A DNA stretch of 64,000 nt from Pseudidiomarina halophila (GCF_003987215.1 NZ_PIPW01000002.1:496001-560000), one strand, 5' to 3'. Shown: positions 38,842 to 49,540, numbered from the stretch's first letter. Notes: generated by a model not told the origin, from the sequence alone. Program-made: numbers and translations.

Positions 38842-39216
38842 ATGAAAGCATTTCTTTGGTTGATTATCGTCTCATTACTTCTGGTGCCGCTTGCGGCGCC
38901 AGTTGCTGCTGCGTCTGCGTCATACGTAGAGCCAGCGAGTGAGACGGCAGTCAGCCACCATGCCAACATGGCGGCGGATCACGCCTGCTGTGATGAATCG
39001 GTAAAGGCGCAAGCAGCGTCTTTTGCCAGTCAAATGGATTGCGATGGTAGTTGTGGCGATTGCCAACACCATTGTGGTGCCAGCGCGCTAGCGTTGTTGC
39101 CAAGCTTTAGTTCAGCCGCACCTGTCAGTGAGCAGGGGCAATGGCTACTCCCTTCACGTCATTTATTAACCCGTCAGGATCGTCACGATCGTCCCCCTAT
39201 GCCTGCAAACAGCTGA
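38842..39216 (+). CDS. Small exported Cys/His-rich protein at the head of the cus operon
   Basis: 124 residues with a signal peptide (MKAFLWLIIVSLLLVPLAAP...). The mature part has HACCDE near residue 47 and MDCDGSCGDCQHHCG near residue 65, a cluster of seven Cys and several His that looks metal-binding. It precedes cusB by 36 bp and is probably cotranscribed, so a periplasmic copper/silver-binding or sensing role is inferred. Not similar to CusF as far as I can see. Confidence 0.7.
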   Translation: MKAFLWLIIVSLLLVPLAAPVAAASASYVEPASETAVSHHANMAADHACCDESVKAQAASFASQMDCDGSCGDCQHHCGASALALLPSFSSAAPVSEQGQWLLPSRHLLTRQDRHDRPPMPANS

Positions 39217-39252
39217 TTAAACCTTTTTCAGTTTTTATTGCAGGAGTAAGTT

Positions 39253-40521
39253 ATGTTTTTACAACGTTTTCTAGTGGCTGTCATTGCCATGACTCTTATG
39301 GTTTCTGCCGTTGCGGCACAAGACCATAGTGATCATTCTGAGCATCAACAACAGCAGGATTTAACCGCACCAACCCCCGCTGAGCAACAGCTAAACGATG
39401 CTGATGCTATCGAGTACGTGTGTCCGATGCACAGTCACATTGTGCGTGATGAGCCGGGTACCTGCCCGATTTGCGGTATGGATCTTGAGCCGCAGGTTCA
39501 GGTCGATGAGATTGTGGTGCAGGTCAGTGGACAAATGCAGCAAAACTTAGGCATCACCACCGCGACTGTTGCAGAAACAACCCTATGGCGCTATCTGCCG
39601 ACGCTTGCCACCGTGCAATGGAACGATAATGCGCGATGGCACGTGCATCCGCGAGCCTCGGGCTGGCTGGAAGAGTTGTTTGTGCGCAGCGAGGGCGCGC
39701 AGGTGCAAGTCGGCGATCCGCTTTACAGCATTTACAGCAAAGAGCTGGTGGTCGCGCAACAAGACTTCCTGCAAACGCTGGACACCATTAACGGCTTATC
39801 CGCACAGCAAAAACAGCGGCTGATCCGCGACGGACGCTTACGGCTGGAATTGCTCGGATTATCTGCCGAACAAGTGAAAGACATCGAACAAAGTGGTGAA
39901 ATTCTTTACCGCGTACCGGTGTATGCCAAGCATGCCGGCGTTGTAACAGCATTGAACGTCGCTGAAGGCATGTACGTCGAGCCGGGCGTTGAGGTGATGA
40001 CAATCACCGGTGCTGACAGTGTCTGGCTGATTGCCGATGTACCTGAGCGTTATGCTGACTGGATGCGTCCAGAGGCGCCGGTTGATGTGACCTTGCCGGC
40101 GGCAGGACTCAATGCCTACGAAACTGAAATCGATTACATCTACCCGGAGCTGGATCCGGTTGCCAGAACTCAGCGGGTGCGCATCAAGCTGCCACAGGAT
40201 ATCGATGCTGGCAGTCTGCATGTCGGCATGCAGGCCCAGGTTGAGCTGTACGGTGGACCTAAGCGTGACGTACTGGCCGTTCCGGTGAGTTCATTGATCA
40301 TGACGGGCACCAACAACCGCGTGATTGTGCAAACCGATGATCAGACCTTTGAGCAGCGTGATGTTCATGTCGGCTTGATTGTTGATGATGAAGCAGAAAT
40401 TATGCATGGTTTAAGCGCCGGTGAGCGCGTGGTCACCTCAGGCCAGTTCCTGCTCGATTCCGAGGCAAGTCTTAAAGGCAGTCGCCTGAAAGGCAGCGCT
40501 GGAGGCGGTCATGCTCACTAG
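39253..40521 (+). CDS. cusB: CusB-like periplasmic adaptor with a heavy-metal-binding domain
   Basis: Membrane-fusion protein of a heavy-metal RND pump, linking the inner-membrane pump to an outer-membrane channel. 422 residues. A signal peptide ends near AVAAQ, then a His-rich stretch and the HMBD motif YVCPMHSHI...[11 protein letters not shown] (about residues 54-80), which binds soft metals. The adaptor domains (alpha-hairpin, lipoyl-like and beta-barrel) follow from about residue 95, with a Met/His-containing end. Overlaps cusA by 11 bp. Confidence 0.9.
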   Translation: MFLQRFLVAVIAMTLMVSAVAAQDHSDHSEHQQQQDLTAPTPAEQQLNDADAIEYVCPMHSHIVRDEPGTCPICGMDLEPQVQVDEIVVQVSGQMQQNLGITTATVAETTLWRYLPTLATVQWNDNARWHVHPRASGWLEELFVRSEGAQVQVGDPLYSIYSKELVVAQQDFLQTLDTINGLSAQQKQRLIRDGRLRLELLGLSAEQVKDIEQSGEILYRVPVYAKHAGVVTALNVAEGMYVEPGVEVMTITGADSVWLIADVPERYADWMRPEAPVDVTLPAAGLNAYETEIDYIYPELDPVARTQRVRIKLPQDIDAGSLHVGMQAQVELYGGPKRDVLAVPVSSLIMTGTNNRVIVQTDDQTFEQRDVHVGLIVDDEAEIMHGLSAGERVVTSGQFLLDSEASLKGSRLKGSAGGGHAH

Positions 40522-43500
40522 TGTTATTGACTGGAGTTTGCGCAATCGCATTCTCGTACTTATTGCTGCACTGCTCGCCGCCTGGTTCGGCTGGCGCGCG
40601 ATGACCAGTACGCCCTTAGACGCGATACCGGATCTGTCCGACGTACAGGTTATCGTCAAAACACCTTACCCGGGACAAGCTCCGCAGTTGGTAGAAGAGC
40701 AGGTGACCTGGCCGTTGGCTAATCTGATGTTGGCCGTGCCCGGTTCGACCCAGGTTCGTGGTTACTCGTTCTTTGGCGATTCTTATCTGTACATACTGTT
40801 CGAGGAAGGTACCGATATTTACTGGGCCCGCAGCCGTGTGCTTGAGTATCTGAATCAAGCCAGTGAGCGCCTACCTGAAGGCGTGACGCCCCGACTTGGC
40901 CCTGATGCCAGTGGGGTTGGCTGGGTGTTCCAGTACGCGTTGGTGGATCGCACCGGAGAACATCATCTTGGTGAACTCACCAGTTTGCAGGACTGGTTTC
41001 TAAAGCAAGAGCTGCAAAGTGTTGCTGGTGTGTCTGAGGTTGCGACCGTCGGCGGTATGGTGCAAGCCTACCAGGTCGTGGTTGAACCGCGTCGTTTGCA
41101 GACCTATGGCCTGACTTTAGAACAGGTGCAGGACACCATTGTCGCTGCCAACCAGGAAGTCGGTGGTGGCATTGTGGAAATGGCCGAAGCTGAGTACATG
41201 GTGCGCGGCACGGGTTATATTCAGTCGCTGGAAGATTTACGCAGCTTACCGTTGCCAGTGCAAAGCGCAGCCGGCACCAATATCACGTTGGCTGACGTGG
41301 CGACGGTACGCCGTGGACCGGAAAGTCGCCGCGGTATTGCTGAACTGAACGGTGAAGGCGAAGTGGTCGGCGGCATCGTGGTGATGCGGCACGGCGAAAA
41401 TGCCCTTGCCACCATCGAACGCGTGCGCGACAAATTAAAGAGCCTGCAGCAGGGGCTGCCCCCTGGGGTCGAAATCGTACCGACGTACGACCGTTCTGAC
41501 CTGATTAATCGGGCAGTAGATAATCTGACCACCAAGCTGATTGAAGAAATGGGCTTTGTGGCGCTGATCACGATTTTATTTCTGCTGCATATTCGCTCTG
41601 CAATGGTGGCAATTATTACCCTGCCATTGGCGGTACTCATGAGCTTTATCGTCATGCGTGCGCTGGGTATTAATGCCAATATCATGAGCCTGGGCGGTAT
41701 TGCGATTGCGATTGGTGCTTTGGTGGACGCTGCTATTGTTATGGTGGAGAACGCCCATAAACACCTGGAAAATTACCGTAATAAACATGGTGAGGAACCT
41801 AAGGGCGCCACACATTGGCAGTTGATCCGCAACGCTACCGTCGAAGTGGGACCCGCGCTGTTCCTGTCCTTGCTGATCATCACCTTAAGTTTCGTACCGG
41901 TGTTCTCGCTGGAAGCCCAGGAAGGACGCTTGTTCGCGCCGTTGGCGTACACCAAGACCTTCGCTATGGCAGCGGCGGCATTACTTGCCATTACGCTGGT
42001 GCCAGTGCTGATGGGCTATTTCGTGCGTGGCAAAATCATTAGCGAGCAACGTAACCCATTAACCCGTGCCTTGATATGGATTTACCGGCCGGTGTTGCAT
42101 TGGGTATTGGCGTGGCCGAAATTGACAGTGGTCATCGCCGTGGTGGTCGCGGCAAGCGGTTACTACCCGTTAACGAAAATGGGTAGCGAGTTTATGCCGA
42201 CCATGCAGGAAGGTGATTTGCTCTATATGCCAACCACACTGCCGGGTATCAGTCCGGGTGCAGTGGGCGAGTTATTGCAACGCACTGACCGCTTGATCAA
42301 GCAGGTTCCCGAAGTCGAGAGCGTATTTGGTAAAACCGGACGCGCTGATACGGCAACGGATCCGGCACCACTGACGATGCTCGAAACCACCATTCAGCTA
42401 AAACCTGAAAGCGAGTGGCGCGAGGGCATGACGCTGAATAAAATCATTGAGCAGCTGGATGCTACGGTGCGGGTACCGGGCATCACCAATGCCTGGGTGC
42501 AACCGATAAAAACCCGTATTGATATGCTCTCAACGGGTCTCAAAACACCGTTGGGTCTGAAAATTGCGGGTCCGGAACTGGCGGCTATTCAAGAAATCGG
42601 CGGTGATCTCGAAGAGCGTTTAAACAACGTTCCCGGGGTGGCTTCGGTGTTTGCTGAACGACCAGCTTCAGGGCGTTACCTGGAGATCCGACCGCGTCTG
42701 GATGAAGCAGCACGCTATGGTATCAGTCAGGCCGTCATTCAACGGGCAATTAAGTTCGCCATTGGCGGCGCTGAGATTACGGAGACCGTTGAAGGGACCG
42801 AACGTTATCCGATCACCTTGCGCTACCCGCGCGAGCTGCGTGACCACGTCGAGCAAATTAAACAACTACCTATTGCCAGTGCCAGCGGTACTTGGGTGAC
42901 TCTGGAACAGGTTGCCGACGTCGAGGTTACCGTTGGTCCGGCAATGATCCGCAGTGAAAATGCGCGGCCGACGGGCTGGGTGTTTATTGATGTTGATGCG
43001 GATGTCGCCGTCGGTGACGTCATCGCCGCAGCTGAGCCGTTACTTGCTGATTATGAGCTACCACCGCGCTATTCCTTGTCGTGGTCAGGGCAATACGAAT
43101 CGATGCAACGGGTCGAGGCGAAGTTAAAAGAAGTGGTGCCGGTCACTCTGGCGGTTATCCTGATCTTGCTGTATTTCACCTTCCGCTCGTTTAAACAAGC
43201 GGCACTGATCATGGCCACACTGCCATTAGCATTGACCGGTAGTCTGTGGTTCATCTGGTGGCTCGACTATAACCTGTCGATAGCGGTCATGGTGGGTATG
43301 ATTGCGCTGGCTGGGGTCGCGGCAGAGTTTGGGGTGGTGATGTTGCTCTACCTCAACAATGCCTGGAAGGACCGCCAACAACACACCCGTGCGACACTTT
43401 ACGACGCGATAGAAGAGGGCGCGGTGCTGCGAGTGCGGCCGAAGGCGATGACAGTGATCACTATCATTGCCGGCTTGTTGCCGATCATGCTTACTCAGGG

Positions 43501-43627
43501 TACGGGTAGCGAGGTCATGCAACGTATCGCAGCGCCGATGATTGGCGGCATGATATTGGCACCGTTACTGTCGTTACTGGTACTGCCAGCGGTGTACCTG
43601 TTGTGGCACCGCCGGCATTTGAGTTAG
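40511..43627 (+). CDS. cusA: CusA-like heavy-metal efflux RND pump
   Basis: Twelve-helix proton-driven exporter of Cu(I)/Ag(I). 1038 residues. Methionines at 573, 623 and 672 fall at the same numbers as the three Met that bind metal in E. coli CusA, in contexts LLYMP, LTMLE and [27 protein letters not shown] near residue 395 and [11 protein letters not shown] near 936 are the proton-relay helices. No cusC (outer-membrane channel) or cusF gene is in the window, so the channel must be encoded elsewhere. Converges with a second RND pump, with a 4-bp overlap. Confidence 0.93.
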   Translation: MLTSVIDWSLRNRILVLIAALLAAWFGWRAMTSTPLDAIPDLSDVQVIVKTPYPGQAPQLVEEQVTWPLANLMLAVPGSTQVRGYSFFGDSYLYILFEEGTDIYWARSRVLEYLNQASERLPEGVTPRLGPDASGVGWVFQYALVDRTGEHHLGELTSLQDWFLKQELQSVAGVSEVATVGGMVQAYQVVVEPRRLQTYGLTLEQVQDTIVAANQEVGGGIVEMAEAEYMVRGTGYIQSLEDLRSLPLPVQSAAGTNITLADVATVRRGPESRRGIAELNGEGEVVGGIVVMRHGENALATIERVRDKLKSLQQGLPPGVEIVPTYDRSDLINRAVDNLTTKLIEEMGFVALITILFLLHIRSAMVAIITLPLAVLMSFIVMRALGINANIMSLGGIAIAIGALVDAAIVMVENAHKHLENYRNKHGEEPKGATHWQLIRNATVEVGPALFLSLLIITLSFVPVFSLEAQEGRLFAPLAYTKTFAMAAAALLAITLVPVLMGYFVRGKIISEQRNPLTRALIWIYRPVLHWVLAWPKLTVVIAVVVAASGYYPLTKMGSEFMPTMQEGDLLYMPTTLPGISPGAVGELLQRTDRLIKQVPEVESVFGKTGRADTATDPAPLTMLETTIQLKPESEWREGMTLNKIIEQLDATVRVPGITNAWVQPIKTRIDMLSTGLKTPLGLKIAGPELAAIQEIGGDLEERLNNVPGVASVFAERPASGRYLEIRPRLDEAARYGISQAVIQRAIKFAIGGAEITETVEGTERYPITLRYPRELRDHVEQIKQLPIASASGTWVTLEQVADVEVTVGPAMIRSENARPTGWVFIDVDADVAVGDVIAAAEPLLADYELPPRYSLSWSGQYESMQRVEAKLKEVVPVTLAVILILLYFTFRSFKQAALIMATLPLALTGSLWFIWWLDYNLSIAVMVGMIALAGVAAEFGVVMLLYLNNAWKDRQQHTRATLYDAIEEGAVLRVRPKAMTVITIIAGLLPIMLTQGTGSEVMQRIAAPMIGGMILAPLLSLLVLPAVYLLWHRRHLS

Positions 43628-46600
43628 TCGCCGCTCTGAGGTACGCGCATCACCAGCGCGTACATCACCGGCACGACGATTAGCGTGAGCAGGGTGGCGA
43701 AGCCCAGGCCGAACATGATGACCACTGCCATGCTGACAAAGAAAGCATCAAATAACAGCGGCACCATGCCCAAAATCGTGGTGACCGCTGCCATCATTAC
43801 CGGCCGTACGCGGCTGACCGCAGCATCTTCCAGAGCTTTTAACGCTGCTTTGCCTGACGCCAGCTCAACCCGGATTTGTTCAAGCAGCACCACACCGTTT
43901 TTAATCAGCATGCCTGACAAACTTAAGAAACCGAGCAAGGCCATAAAGCCAAAGGGCTGTCCTGATAGCGCCAGACCCAGGGTTACGCCGATAACGCTAA
44001 GCGGCACCGTGGTCCACAATACCCCGGCCTGACGGATAGAGCTAAACAACAGCACGGTGATAATAAACATCACCACAAAGGCTAACGGCAGGGCCTGAAA
44101 AACTGCCCCCGTAGCTTTTTGCGAAGCTTCATGTTCACCACCCCATTGCAGCTGATAGCCTACGGGCAGCTCGATGGCTTCAACCGCAGGACGGATGCGT
44201 TCCAGCACCATTGCCGCAGTTTCCTCACCAAAAATGTCATGATCAGCCATTACGGTTAGGGTGCGTTTGCGATCGCGGCGCAGAATCAGGTTATCTTCGG
44301 CAATCAGACGCATGTCACTGACCACCTGAGCCAGTGGGACATGCTGTTGCAATGCCTGCGAGTAAATCTGCAATTCATGCCAGTCAGAAATTTCCCGACG
44401 CTCGGCAAGGGGTGCCCGTACAACGATAGGCATTAGCTCAGTGCCGTCACGAAATAAGCCCACGGTCTGACCGCTGAAATTGCGCTTGAGTACGTCATTG
44501 ACGTCAGCTTTAGTGACTCCAAGCCGACGTGCGGCGGGCTCATTGAACACCGGCTGCAATACTTTAGTGCGCTGGCGCCAGTCGTTGCGTAAATTGCGAA
44601 TGCCGGGGTCTTTGGCCATGATAGCTTCCGCCTGCGCGGCCAGTCGATGCAGCACCAGCGGATCAGAGCCGCTGAAGCGCGCTTCAATTTTAGCGGTCTG
44701 CGACGGTCCCATTTCTATCGGCTTCATTTTGAATTGCACATCGGGCTGATGCTGGCGCAGGTACTCCGCCAAGCCGTCATGCACCGGCGCTAATTCTTCG
44801 TTCGACGCCGCGCGTAAAATGATTTGCCCGTAGCTTTCGTAGGACTTCTCGACCATGTAAGTCAGGGTAAAACGCGGCGCACCGCGGCCAATGGTACTCG
44901 CCACATAATCCAGCTGTGGGTAATTATCCTGCAGGTAGCTTTCAAGCTCGGCGACCTGGCGGGCAGTGGCCCGGATATCGGTGCCCTGCGGATACCAGAC
45001 ATCGACAAACAGCATTGGTGTGGTCGAAGGCGGGAAGAACGACTGTTTGATGGTGGTAAAGCCACCTATGGCCACAATCAGCAGCACCAACATGCCCAGC
45101 ATGGTCGCCTTGCGCCATTTCAGGAACCTTTGCAGAAGTCGGCGATACCCCTGGAAAAACCAGTGCTGATACACATGGTCATCATCTTCTGGCTGTTCTT
45201 TCGCGCTTTTTGCCCGTGCGTCGCGGCGGTACAGCATATTCCCCAGAAAGGGCGTCAATGTGATGGCAGTAAACCAACTCAGGAACAGCGAAATAAACAG
45301 CACCCAGAACAGCGAATTGGCGTATTCACCACTGGCATCTTTTGACAAGCCGATGGGGGCAAAGGCAATGACAGCGACAGCCGTGGCACCAAGTAATGGC
45401 CAGATGTTTTGCTGGACGATGACACTTGCCGCCTGCAGCCGCGACAATCCGCGCCGCACCCCAACGAGCATGCCTTCGGCAATAACTATGGCGTTGTCGA
45501 CCAGCATACCCAGCGCGATGATCAGCGCGCCGAGGGATACCCGCTGCAACTGAATGTCCAACAGGTACATAAAGATAAAGCTACCCAACACGGTGATCAG
45601 TAACACGCTGCCGATGAGCACACCGCTGCGCAGACCCATAGTGAGGAGCAGGGCGATGACAACAATGGCTACGGCTTCGGCAAGATTAAGCAAAAAGCTT
45701 TGTACTGACTCATCAACTTCAGCAGGCTGGTTGTAAATGTAATGCACGTCGATACCGACGGGCTGTGCGTACTTCAGCTCGGCCAGACGTTGTTCAACGC
45801 GTTGACCAACCTCCACCACATTCACGTCAGGGCCAAATGACACGCCCAACCAGAGAGAGGGCTCGCCGTTGTAGCGTACGAGATGTTCCGGAACCTCGCG
45901 GTAGTCACGCGTTACGGTAGCGACGTCGCGCAGCAATATGCGCTCATCAGCTCCCGGGTTACTGATCATCAGGTTAGCCAGGTCCTCAACCTTGTCGAAC
46001 TCACCGGTGGTGTGCAAACGAATGCGTTCATCGCCACTTAACACGCGTCCCGCATCAGAGACTACATTTTGTGTTTGCAGTAAGTTCACTACCTGCTGCG
46101 GTGGAATATTGACGTTAGCGAGCTTGCTGCGGGAAATCTCGACAAATACCTGTTCCTGCTGCTCACCATCGACCAATACTTTGCCAACGCCTTCAACCAG
46201 AACCAGTTCGCGGCGCAGAAAGTCGGTGTAATCTTTGATGTCTTCATAGCTGTAACCGCTGCCGGTAACAGCGAGCATAATGCCGTAGACGTCGGCAAAG
46301 TCATCACGCACCATGGGTTGCTGAGCGCCGGGCGGTAAACGCCGGGTCACATCATTTACCTTGCGTCTTAATTCGTCCCAGATCTGGGGCATGTCATCGG
46401 CACGTAAGGTGGTCTTCATATCGATGGTGATTTGGCTGAGACCGGGCTGGGAAATCGAGCTGATGTGATCGATATTGCCGAGTTCCTGAATGGCATTTTC
46501 CAGCCGATAAGTGACTTCCTCTTCGACCTGTTGCGCCGAAGCACCGGGGTAGGCGGTAATCACCATCGCCCGTTTTAAGGTGAACTCGGGATCCTCAAGC

Positions 46601-46701
46601 CGACCTATGTTGGTAAGCGCTAACACACCGCCAACAAACAGTAGAATAAGGAGTAACCAGCTGGTGGTGCTACGACGAATACTATAACGGGCGATATCCA
46701 T
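43624..46701 (-). CDS. RND multidrug efflux permease (HAE1-like)
   Basis: 1025 residues, twelve membrane segments and two large periplasmic loops, typical of drug-type RND pumps. The proton-relay helix reads LIIALGMLVDNAIVIAEGM near residue 400. The first periplasmic loop starts PEFTLKRAMVITAYPGAS, unlike CusA. Substrate cannot be told from sequence. It begins on the base shared with the adaptor stop (46701), so both are one operon. The opposite-strand open frames seen here are shadows. Confidence 0.93.
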   Translation of the reverse strand: MDIARYSIRRSTTSWLLLILLFVGGVLALTNIGRLEDPEFTLKRAMVITAYPGASAQQVEEEVTYRLENAIQELGNIDHISSISQPGLSQITIDMKTTLRADDMPQIWDELRRKVNDVTRRLPPGAQQPMVRDDFADVYGIMLAVTGSGYSYEDIKDYTDFLRRELVLVEGVGKVLVDGEQQEQVFVEISRSKLANVNIPPQQVVNLLQTQNVVSDAGRVLSGDERIRLHTTGEFDKVEDLANLMISNPGADERILLRDVATVTRDYREVPEHLVRYNGEPSLWLGVSFGPDVNVVEVGQRVEQRLAELKYAQPVGIDVHYIYNQPAEVDESVQSFLLNLAEAVAIVVIALLLTMGLRSGVLIGSVLLITVLGSFIFMYLLDIQLQRVSLGALIIALGMLVDNAIVIAEGMLVGVRRGLSRLQAASVIVQQNIWPLLGATAVAVIAFAPIGLSKDASGEYANSLFWVLFISLFLSWFTAITLTPFLGNMLYRRDARAKSAKEQPEDDDHVYQHWFFQGYRRLLQRFLKWRKATMLGMLVLLIVAIGGFTTIKQSFFPPSTTPMLFVDVWYPQGTDIRATARQVAELESYLQDNYPQLDYVASTIGRGAPRFTLTYMVEKSYESYGQIILRAASNEELAPVHDGLAEYLRQHQPDVQFKMKPIEMGPSQTAKIEARFSGSDPLVLHRLAAQAEAIMAKDPGIRNLRNDWRQRTKVLQPVFNEPAARRLGVTKADVNDVLKRNFSGQTVGLFRDGTELMPIVVRAPLAERREISDWHELQIYSQALQQHVPLAQVVSDMRLIAEDNLILRRDRKRTLTVMADHDIFGEETAAMVLERIRPAVEAIELPVGYQLQWGGEHEASQKATGAVFQALPLAFVVMFIITVLLFSSIRQAGVLWTTVPLSVIGVTLGLALSGQPFGFMALLGFLSLSGMLIKNGVVLLEQIRVELASGKAALKALEDAAVSRVRPVMMAAVTTILGMVPLLFDAFFVSMAVVIMFGLGFATLLTLIVVPVMYALVMRVPQSGD

Positions 46702-47801
46702 TACAGACCGCGCTCCTTAATCCATGGGCGCACCTGTTGGTCTTGTTTAAGTGCATGCACACCAGCAACGACAATTTGTTCACCCTTCTCGAGCCCTGCG
46801 GTGATTTCGATACTGGCATCCGTCACGCGGCCAACTTCAACTTCGCGTTGGCTGACGGTGCCTTGGCTGCTGCTTTCATCTGAGGGCGTATACACCCAAA
46901 CGCGCTGGCTGGAATTTACCGGTGTGGTGGTGTCGGAGAATACCGCCGACGTCGGTATCAACACGCCCTGGGTTGGCTGAGTCGCAACCGCATAAGAATC
47001 GACCCTTACTGTTGCGGACATGCCTGGCAGGATGTTGAACTGCGCGGGCGTCGGCATAGTGAATACGACTTCGTAGGTGTTGGTCGCTGGATCAGCGGTG
47101 GTATCCCATTCTTTTAATTTGGCGCGGAAGCTCTGTTCAGGAGCTGAGGCGAAGATAACTTCCGGCTGGTAGTCGAGCTGGCGCTGCACCCGGGCAAACA
47201 GCTGCTCCGGCACGCGAATACTCACGTCGATGGCGTCGGCCATTTGTAACGTGGCGATGGGGCGCTGTGGTTGCACGGTTTCGAAGGCTTCAACAAAAAC
47301 ATGAGCAATGGTACCGGCAAAGGGAGCACGTAATTCGGTGTAGCGCAGATTAGCTTTCGCGGTTTCCAGGTTTGCCCGGGTAACCTCAAGATTGGCTTTG
47401 GTTTCATCAAACTGCTGACGGGATATCACGCCCTGTTCAACTAAACTCTCCGTGCGCTGGAATTGCGCCTGGGCAAGTTCGTAGCGCGCCTGGGCTTGAT
47501 CCAGCACCAGTTGATAGTCGGTGGGATCCAACTTGGCGATCAGCTCACCTTGTTCGACGGCAGTGCCGGGCTTAATCGGGAATGCGCTGATTTCACCGCC
47601 AACCCGAAATGCCAGCTGTGCCACCTGCGCCGCTTCAATCACCGCCGGAAATTCGCGAAAACGCTGTTCGGTCAGGCTACCGACTTCGTGCAGTTTCACC
47701 GGCTGCACGACGGCGTCAGCTTGCTGTTGTGCGGGCGTAGGCTCGCAACCCGCGAGTATACTCAGGGATAGTGCGAGCACCAAACTTTGCCAGTTGTACA
47801 T
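46701..47801 (-). CDS. RND pump adaptor lipoprotein (membrane-fusion protein)
   Basis: 366 residues. Signal peptide with lipobox ILAGC (Cys 19), so it is anchored in the inner membrane outer leaflet, as AcrA-type adaptors are. The lipoyl/alpha-hairpin region spans about residues 60-175 (LIAKLDPTDYQLVLDQAQAR is its opening), followed by beta-barrel domains with RVDSYA near 265. AAGG lies upstream of the ATG. Partner of the permease at 43624-46701. Confidence 0.92.
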   Translation of the reverse strand: MYNWQSLVLALSLSILAGCEPTPAQQQADAVVQPVKLHEVGSLTEQRFREFPAVIEAAQVAQLAFRVGGEISAFPIKPGTAVEQGELIAKLDPTDYQLVLDQAQARYELAQAQFQRTESLVEQGVISRQQFDETKANLEVTRANLETAKANLRYTELRAPFAGTIAHVFVEAFETVQPQRPIATLQMADAIDVSIRVPEQLFARVQRQLDYQPEVIFASAPEQSFRAKLKEWDTTADPATNTYEVVFTMPTPAQFNILPGMSATVRVDSYAVATQPTQGVLIPTSAVFSDTTTPVNSSQRVWVYTPSDESSSQGTVSQREVEVGRVTDASIEITAGLEKGEQIVVAGVHALKQDQQVRPWIKERGL

Positions 47802-47905
47802 GGTTACCTTGTTCCTAATACGGATTCATTCGACTTGCATAAAGTGTAGACTTAAAATATATAAAGTAATACTGAATAAAAATTAAAAACACCATAAGAA
47901 AAACT

Positions 47906-47985
47906 AAAGCGTTACTAGTTATTAGATATTGGTTATTGGTTTGGTGTTTGGCTAATAACTGGTATCTGATAGCCAATAACGGGTT
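47906..47985. repeat. CGTTATT-type palindromic element, copy 2
   Basis: About 80 bp: left arm AAAGCGTTACTAGTTATTAG, right arm ending GATAGCCAATAACGGG. It ends 11 bp before the LysR gene start, in the divergent promoter region with the RND adaptor. Related to 36634, 59988 and 62058. Confidence 0.85.
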
Positions 47986-47996
47986 CAAGGGGTTCG

Positions 47997-48884
47997 ATGA
48001 AACTAAACCAGTTGGAAATGCTTTTGCACCTTGCCGACACCGGGTCCGTGCAAGGTGTTGCGGAGCGAATGCACCGGACTCAGGCGGCGGTGAGCATGGG
48101 GCTAAAGCATCTCGAGGAGGACGCTGGGTTTGAATTGTTCGATCGCAGTGGCTATCGCTTAACGCTTACCGCGCGGGGGCGTCAGTTTTTGCGCCAGGCG
48201 CGGGAAGTCATTCGGCAACAACAACGGCTGCAGTCCTTAGCGCAACAACTGCAAACGGGTGCCGAACCGCAACTACGCATTGCTTATGACTACACCTGTG
48301 CACCATCGGCATTGTTTCCGGCGATGCGTGAGGTGCAAACCCAGTATCCGGCGACTGAGTTACTGCTAAGTGGTGACTCGCAGCTACGCGTATTACGGAA
48401 AATTTCGAACGGTGAAGCTGAACTGGCGCTGTCACCCTGGTTACCCATATTTCGGCAACACGGTGACTTTGAAACTATTCGGGTGCGGCCGTTCGAGTTA
48501 TTAGTGGTGTGTGCGCCGGAATTGTTAGCGGGGCTTGATCGTCATCAACTGCAGCGGCACGACTTGCTGGAATTACCCATGCTGATCCCACAGAATCAGG
48601 ACGTCGGGATAGATCTCGACAGCATCATCCGTATGCCGAGTAAGCAGCGTATTCGGGTCAATGATTCGATTACCCAGCGCGAGCTGTTACTGGCAGGTAT
48701 GGGCTGGGGCATTATTCCCGGCGATCTAGTCGGGGATGCGCTGCAGCGTAAAGCGTTGCAGCGCATAGACATCCCCGGCTTCATTAATAACGTGAATCTA
48801 GAGGTACATTTGGTACGATCGGCCGAGCGTATAGCCGGTCCGGCGGAAGAGCTTATCTGGCGCTCCTTCGCTGCCAGCGTCTAA
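47997..48884 (+). CDS. LysR-family transcriptional regulator
   Basis: 295 residues. The winged-helix domain (1-65) includes HRTQAAVSMGLKHLEEDAGF; the effector-binding domain (about 90-290) begins LRIAYDYTCAPS. Divergent from the RND adaptor gene, 195 bp apart, so it may control that pump; target inferred from position only. The start follows a palindromic repeat element. Its last 87 bases are antisense to the small secreted protein gene at 48798-49184. Confidence 0.88.
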   Translation: MKLNQLEMLLHLADTGSVQGVAERMHRTQAAVSMGLKHLEEDAGFELFDRSGYRLTLTARGRQFLRQAREVIRQQQRLQSLAQQLQTGAEPQLRIAYDYTCAPSALFPAMREVQTQYPATELLLSGDSQLRVLRKISNGEAELALSPWLPIFRQHGDFETIRVRPFELLVVCAPELLAGLDRHQLQRHDLLELPMLIPQNQDVGIDLDSIIRMPSKQRIRVNDSITQRELLLAGMGWGIIPGDLVGDALQRKALQRIDIPGFINNVNLEVHLVRSAERIAGPAEELIWRSFAASV

Positions 48885-49184
48885 TGCCACTTGAGCAACT
48901 TGTGTGTAGCCACTGAGCTCGCTGGCACTTGCCTCTAGCGCAGCATGTGCGCTGAGTCTGTTCTGTTCGCGCACATCAGCCAATATCGACTGTTGCGTCA
49001 GTTGCAGGTCGTGCGCAATGCTGCCGGTAAAATTCGCCGGTGCGTAGGTGTAACGGTAGATCTGCTGCGGCTGTACTTTTTCACTTTGCCCAGTGTCTAC
49101 TTGCGCAATTGCTGGCGCGCTTAACGCGGTAAAGACAACAACCGCATATAATGTTTTTACAGTTTTGATGGTTGCAGTTTTCAT
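48798..49184 (-). CDS. Small secreted protein of unknown function, overlapping a LysR gene
   Basis: 128 residues with a clear signal peptide (LYAVVVFTALSAPAIAQ) and GGAGG 12-16 nt before the ATG, so the start is credible. The mature protein is polar, with no cysteine and no known motif. The last ~29 codons lie antisense to the 3' end of the LysR gene, which itself looks complete, so the C-terminus may not be under strong selection. Function unknown. Confidence 0.6.
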   Translation of the reverse strand: MKTATIKTVKTLYAVVVFTALSAPAIAQVDTGQSEKVQPQQIYRYTYAPANFTGSIAHDLQLTQQSILADVREQNRLSAHAALEASASELSGYTQVAQVALDAGSEGAPDKLFRRTGYTLGRSYQMYL

Positions 49185-49290
49185 AATAGGCCCCCTCCAG
49201 TTGACCTACCTATTAAGATAGATCGGGAATGTGAAAGGTTTATGTCAGCAACACATTTTTTAGCAACCAAGTGTAACCGGAAGTAACAAG

Positions 49291-49417
49291 AACGTTGTTC
49301 GTTATTCGTACGCTACGCTGTTCGTGCGCTCACTTCGTTCGCTGTTCGTTGATTTTGCGAAAAGCGAAGCGTACGAGCAGTGAGGCGTAGCCGAACGTAC
49401 GAATAACGAGTAACGGG
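49291..49417. repeat. ~127-bp palindromic element upstream of acnB
   Basis: Inverted arms: left AACGTTGTTCGTTATTCGTA, right the complement of ACTCGTTATTCGTACG, with internal GCTACGC/GCTTCGC blocks. Same size and word set as the element at 27172-27300 upstream of pdhR. Not related to the CGTTATT family except at the very ends. Confidence 0.8.
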
Positions 49418-49492
49418 TTTGTATTCACCACATTTATGCCAAAGATTACCTTTTATGCGGTCGGATGAATTTTAATTGGGCCGCAAACCCCC

Positions 49493-49498
49493 TATAAT
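49493..49498 (+). promoter_or_regulatory. Candidate acnB promoter (-10 box)
   Basis: A perfect TATAAT lies 43 bp before the acnB start codon. A convincing -35 at the usual distance is not visible (TTTAAT-like sequence only), so an activator may be needed. Confidence 0.5.
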
Positions 49499-49540
49499 TG
49501 CGCCACTTTTTCCACCCGCATAGCAAAGTAGAGGTAATCT

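Larger units (their letters stand above)
49185..49540. other. 356-bp gene-free region upstream of acnB
   Basis: Contains the 5' flank of the small secreted protein gene, a ~127-bp palindromic repeat (49291-49417) and the probable acnB promoter near 49493. No coding frame or RNA gene found. Confidence 0.7.

Noticed and set aside
41451-41468. GGGGCTGCCCCCTGGGG resembling the GGGGCAGCCCC repeats
   Set aside because: It lies in cusA and codes for the normal GLPPG motif of RND pumps before the periplasmic YDR segment; no hairpin flanks match elements A or B.
41221-41685. 154-codon minus-strand open frame inside cusA
   Set aside because: Shadow of the cusA coding sequence; the plus-strand frame has the RND motifs.
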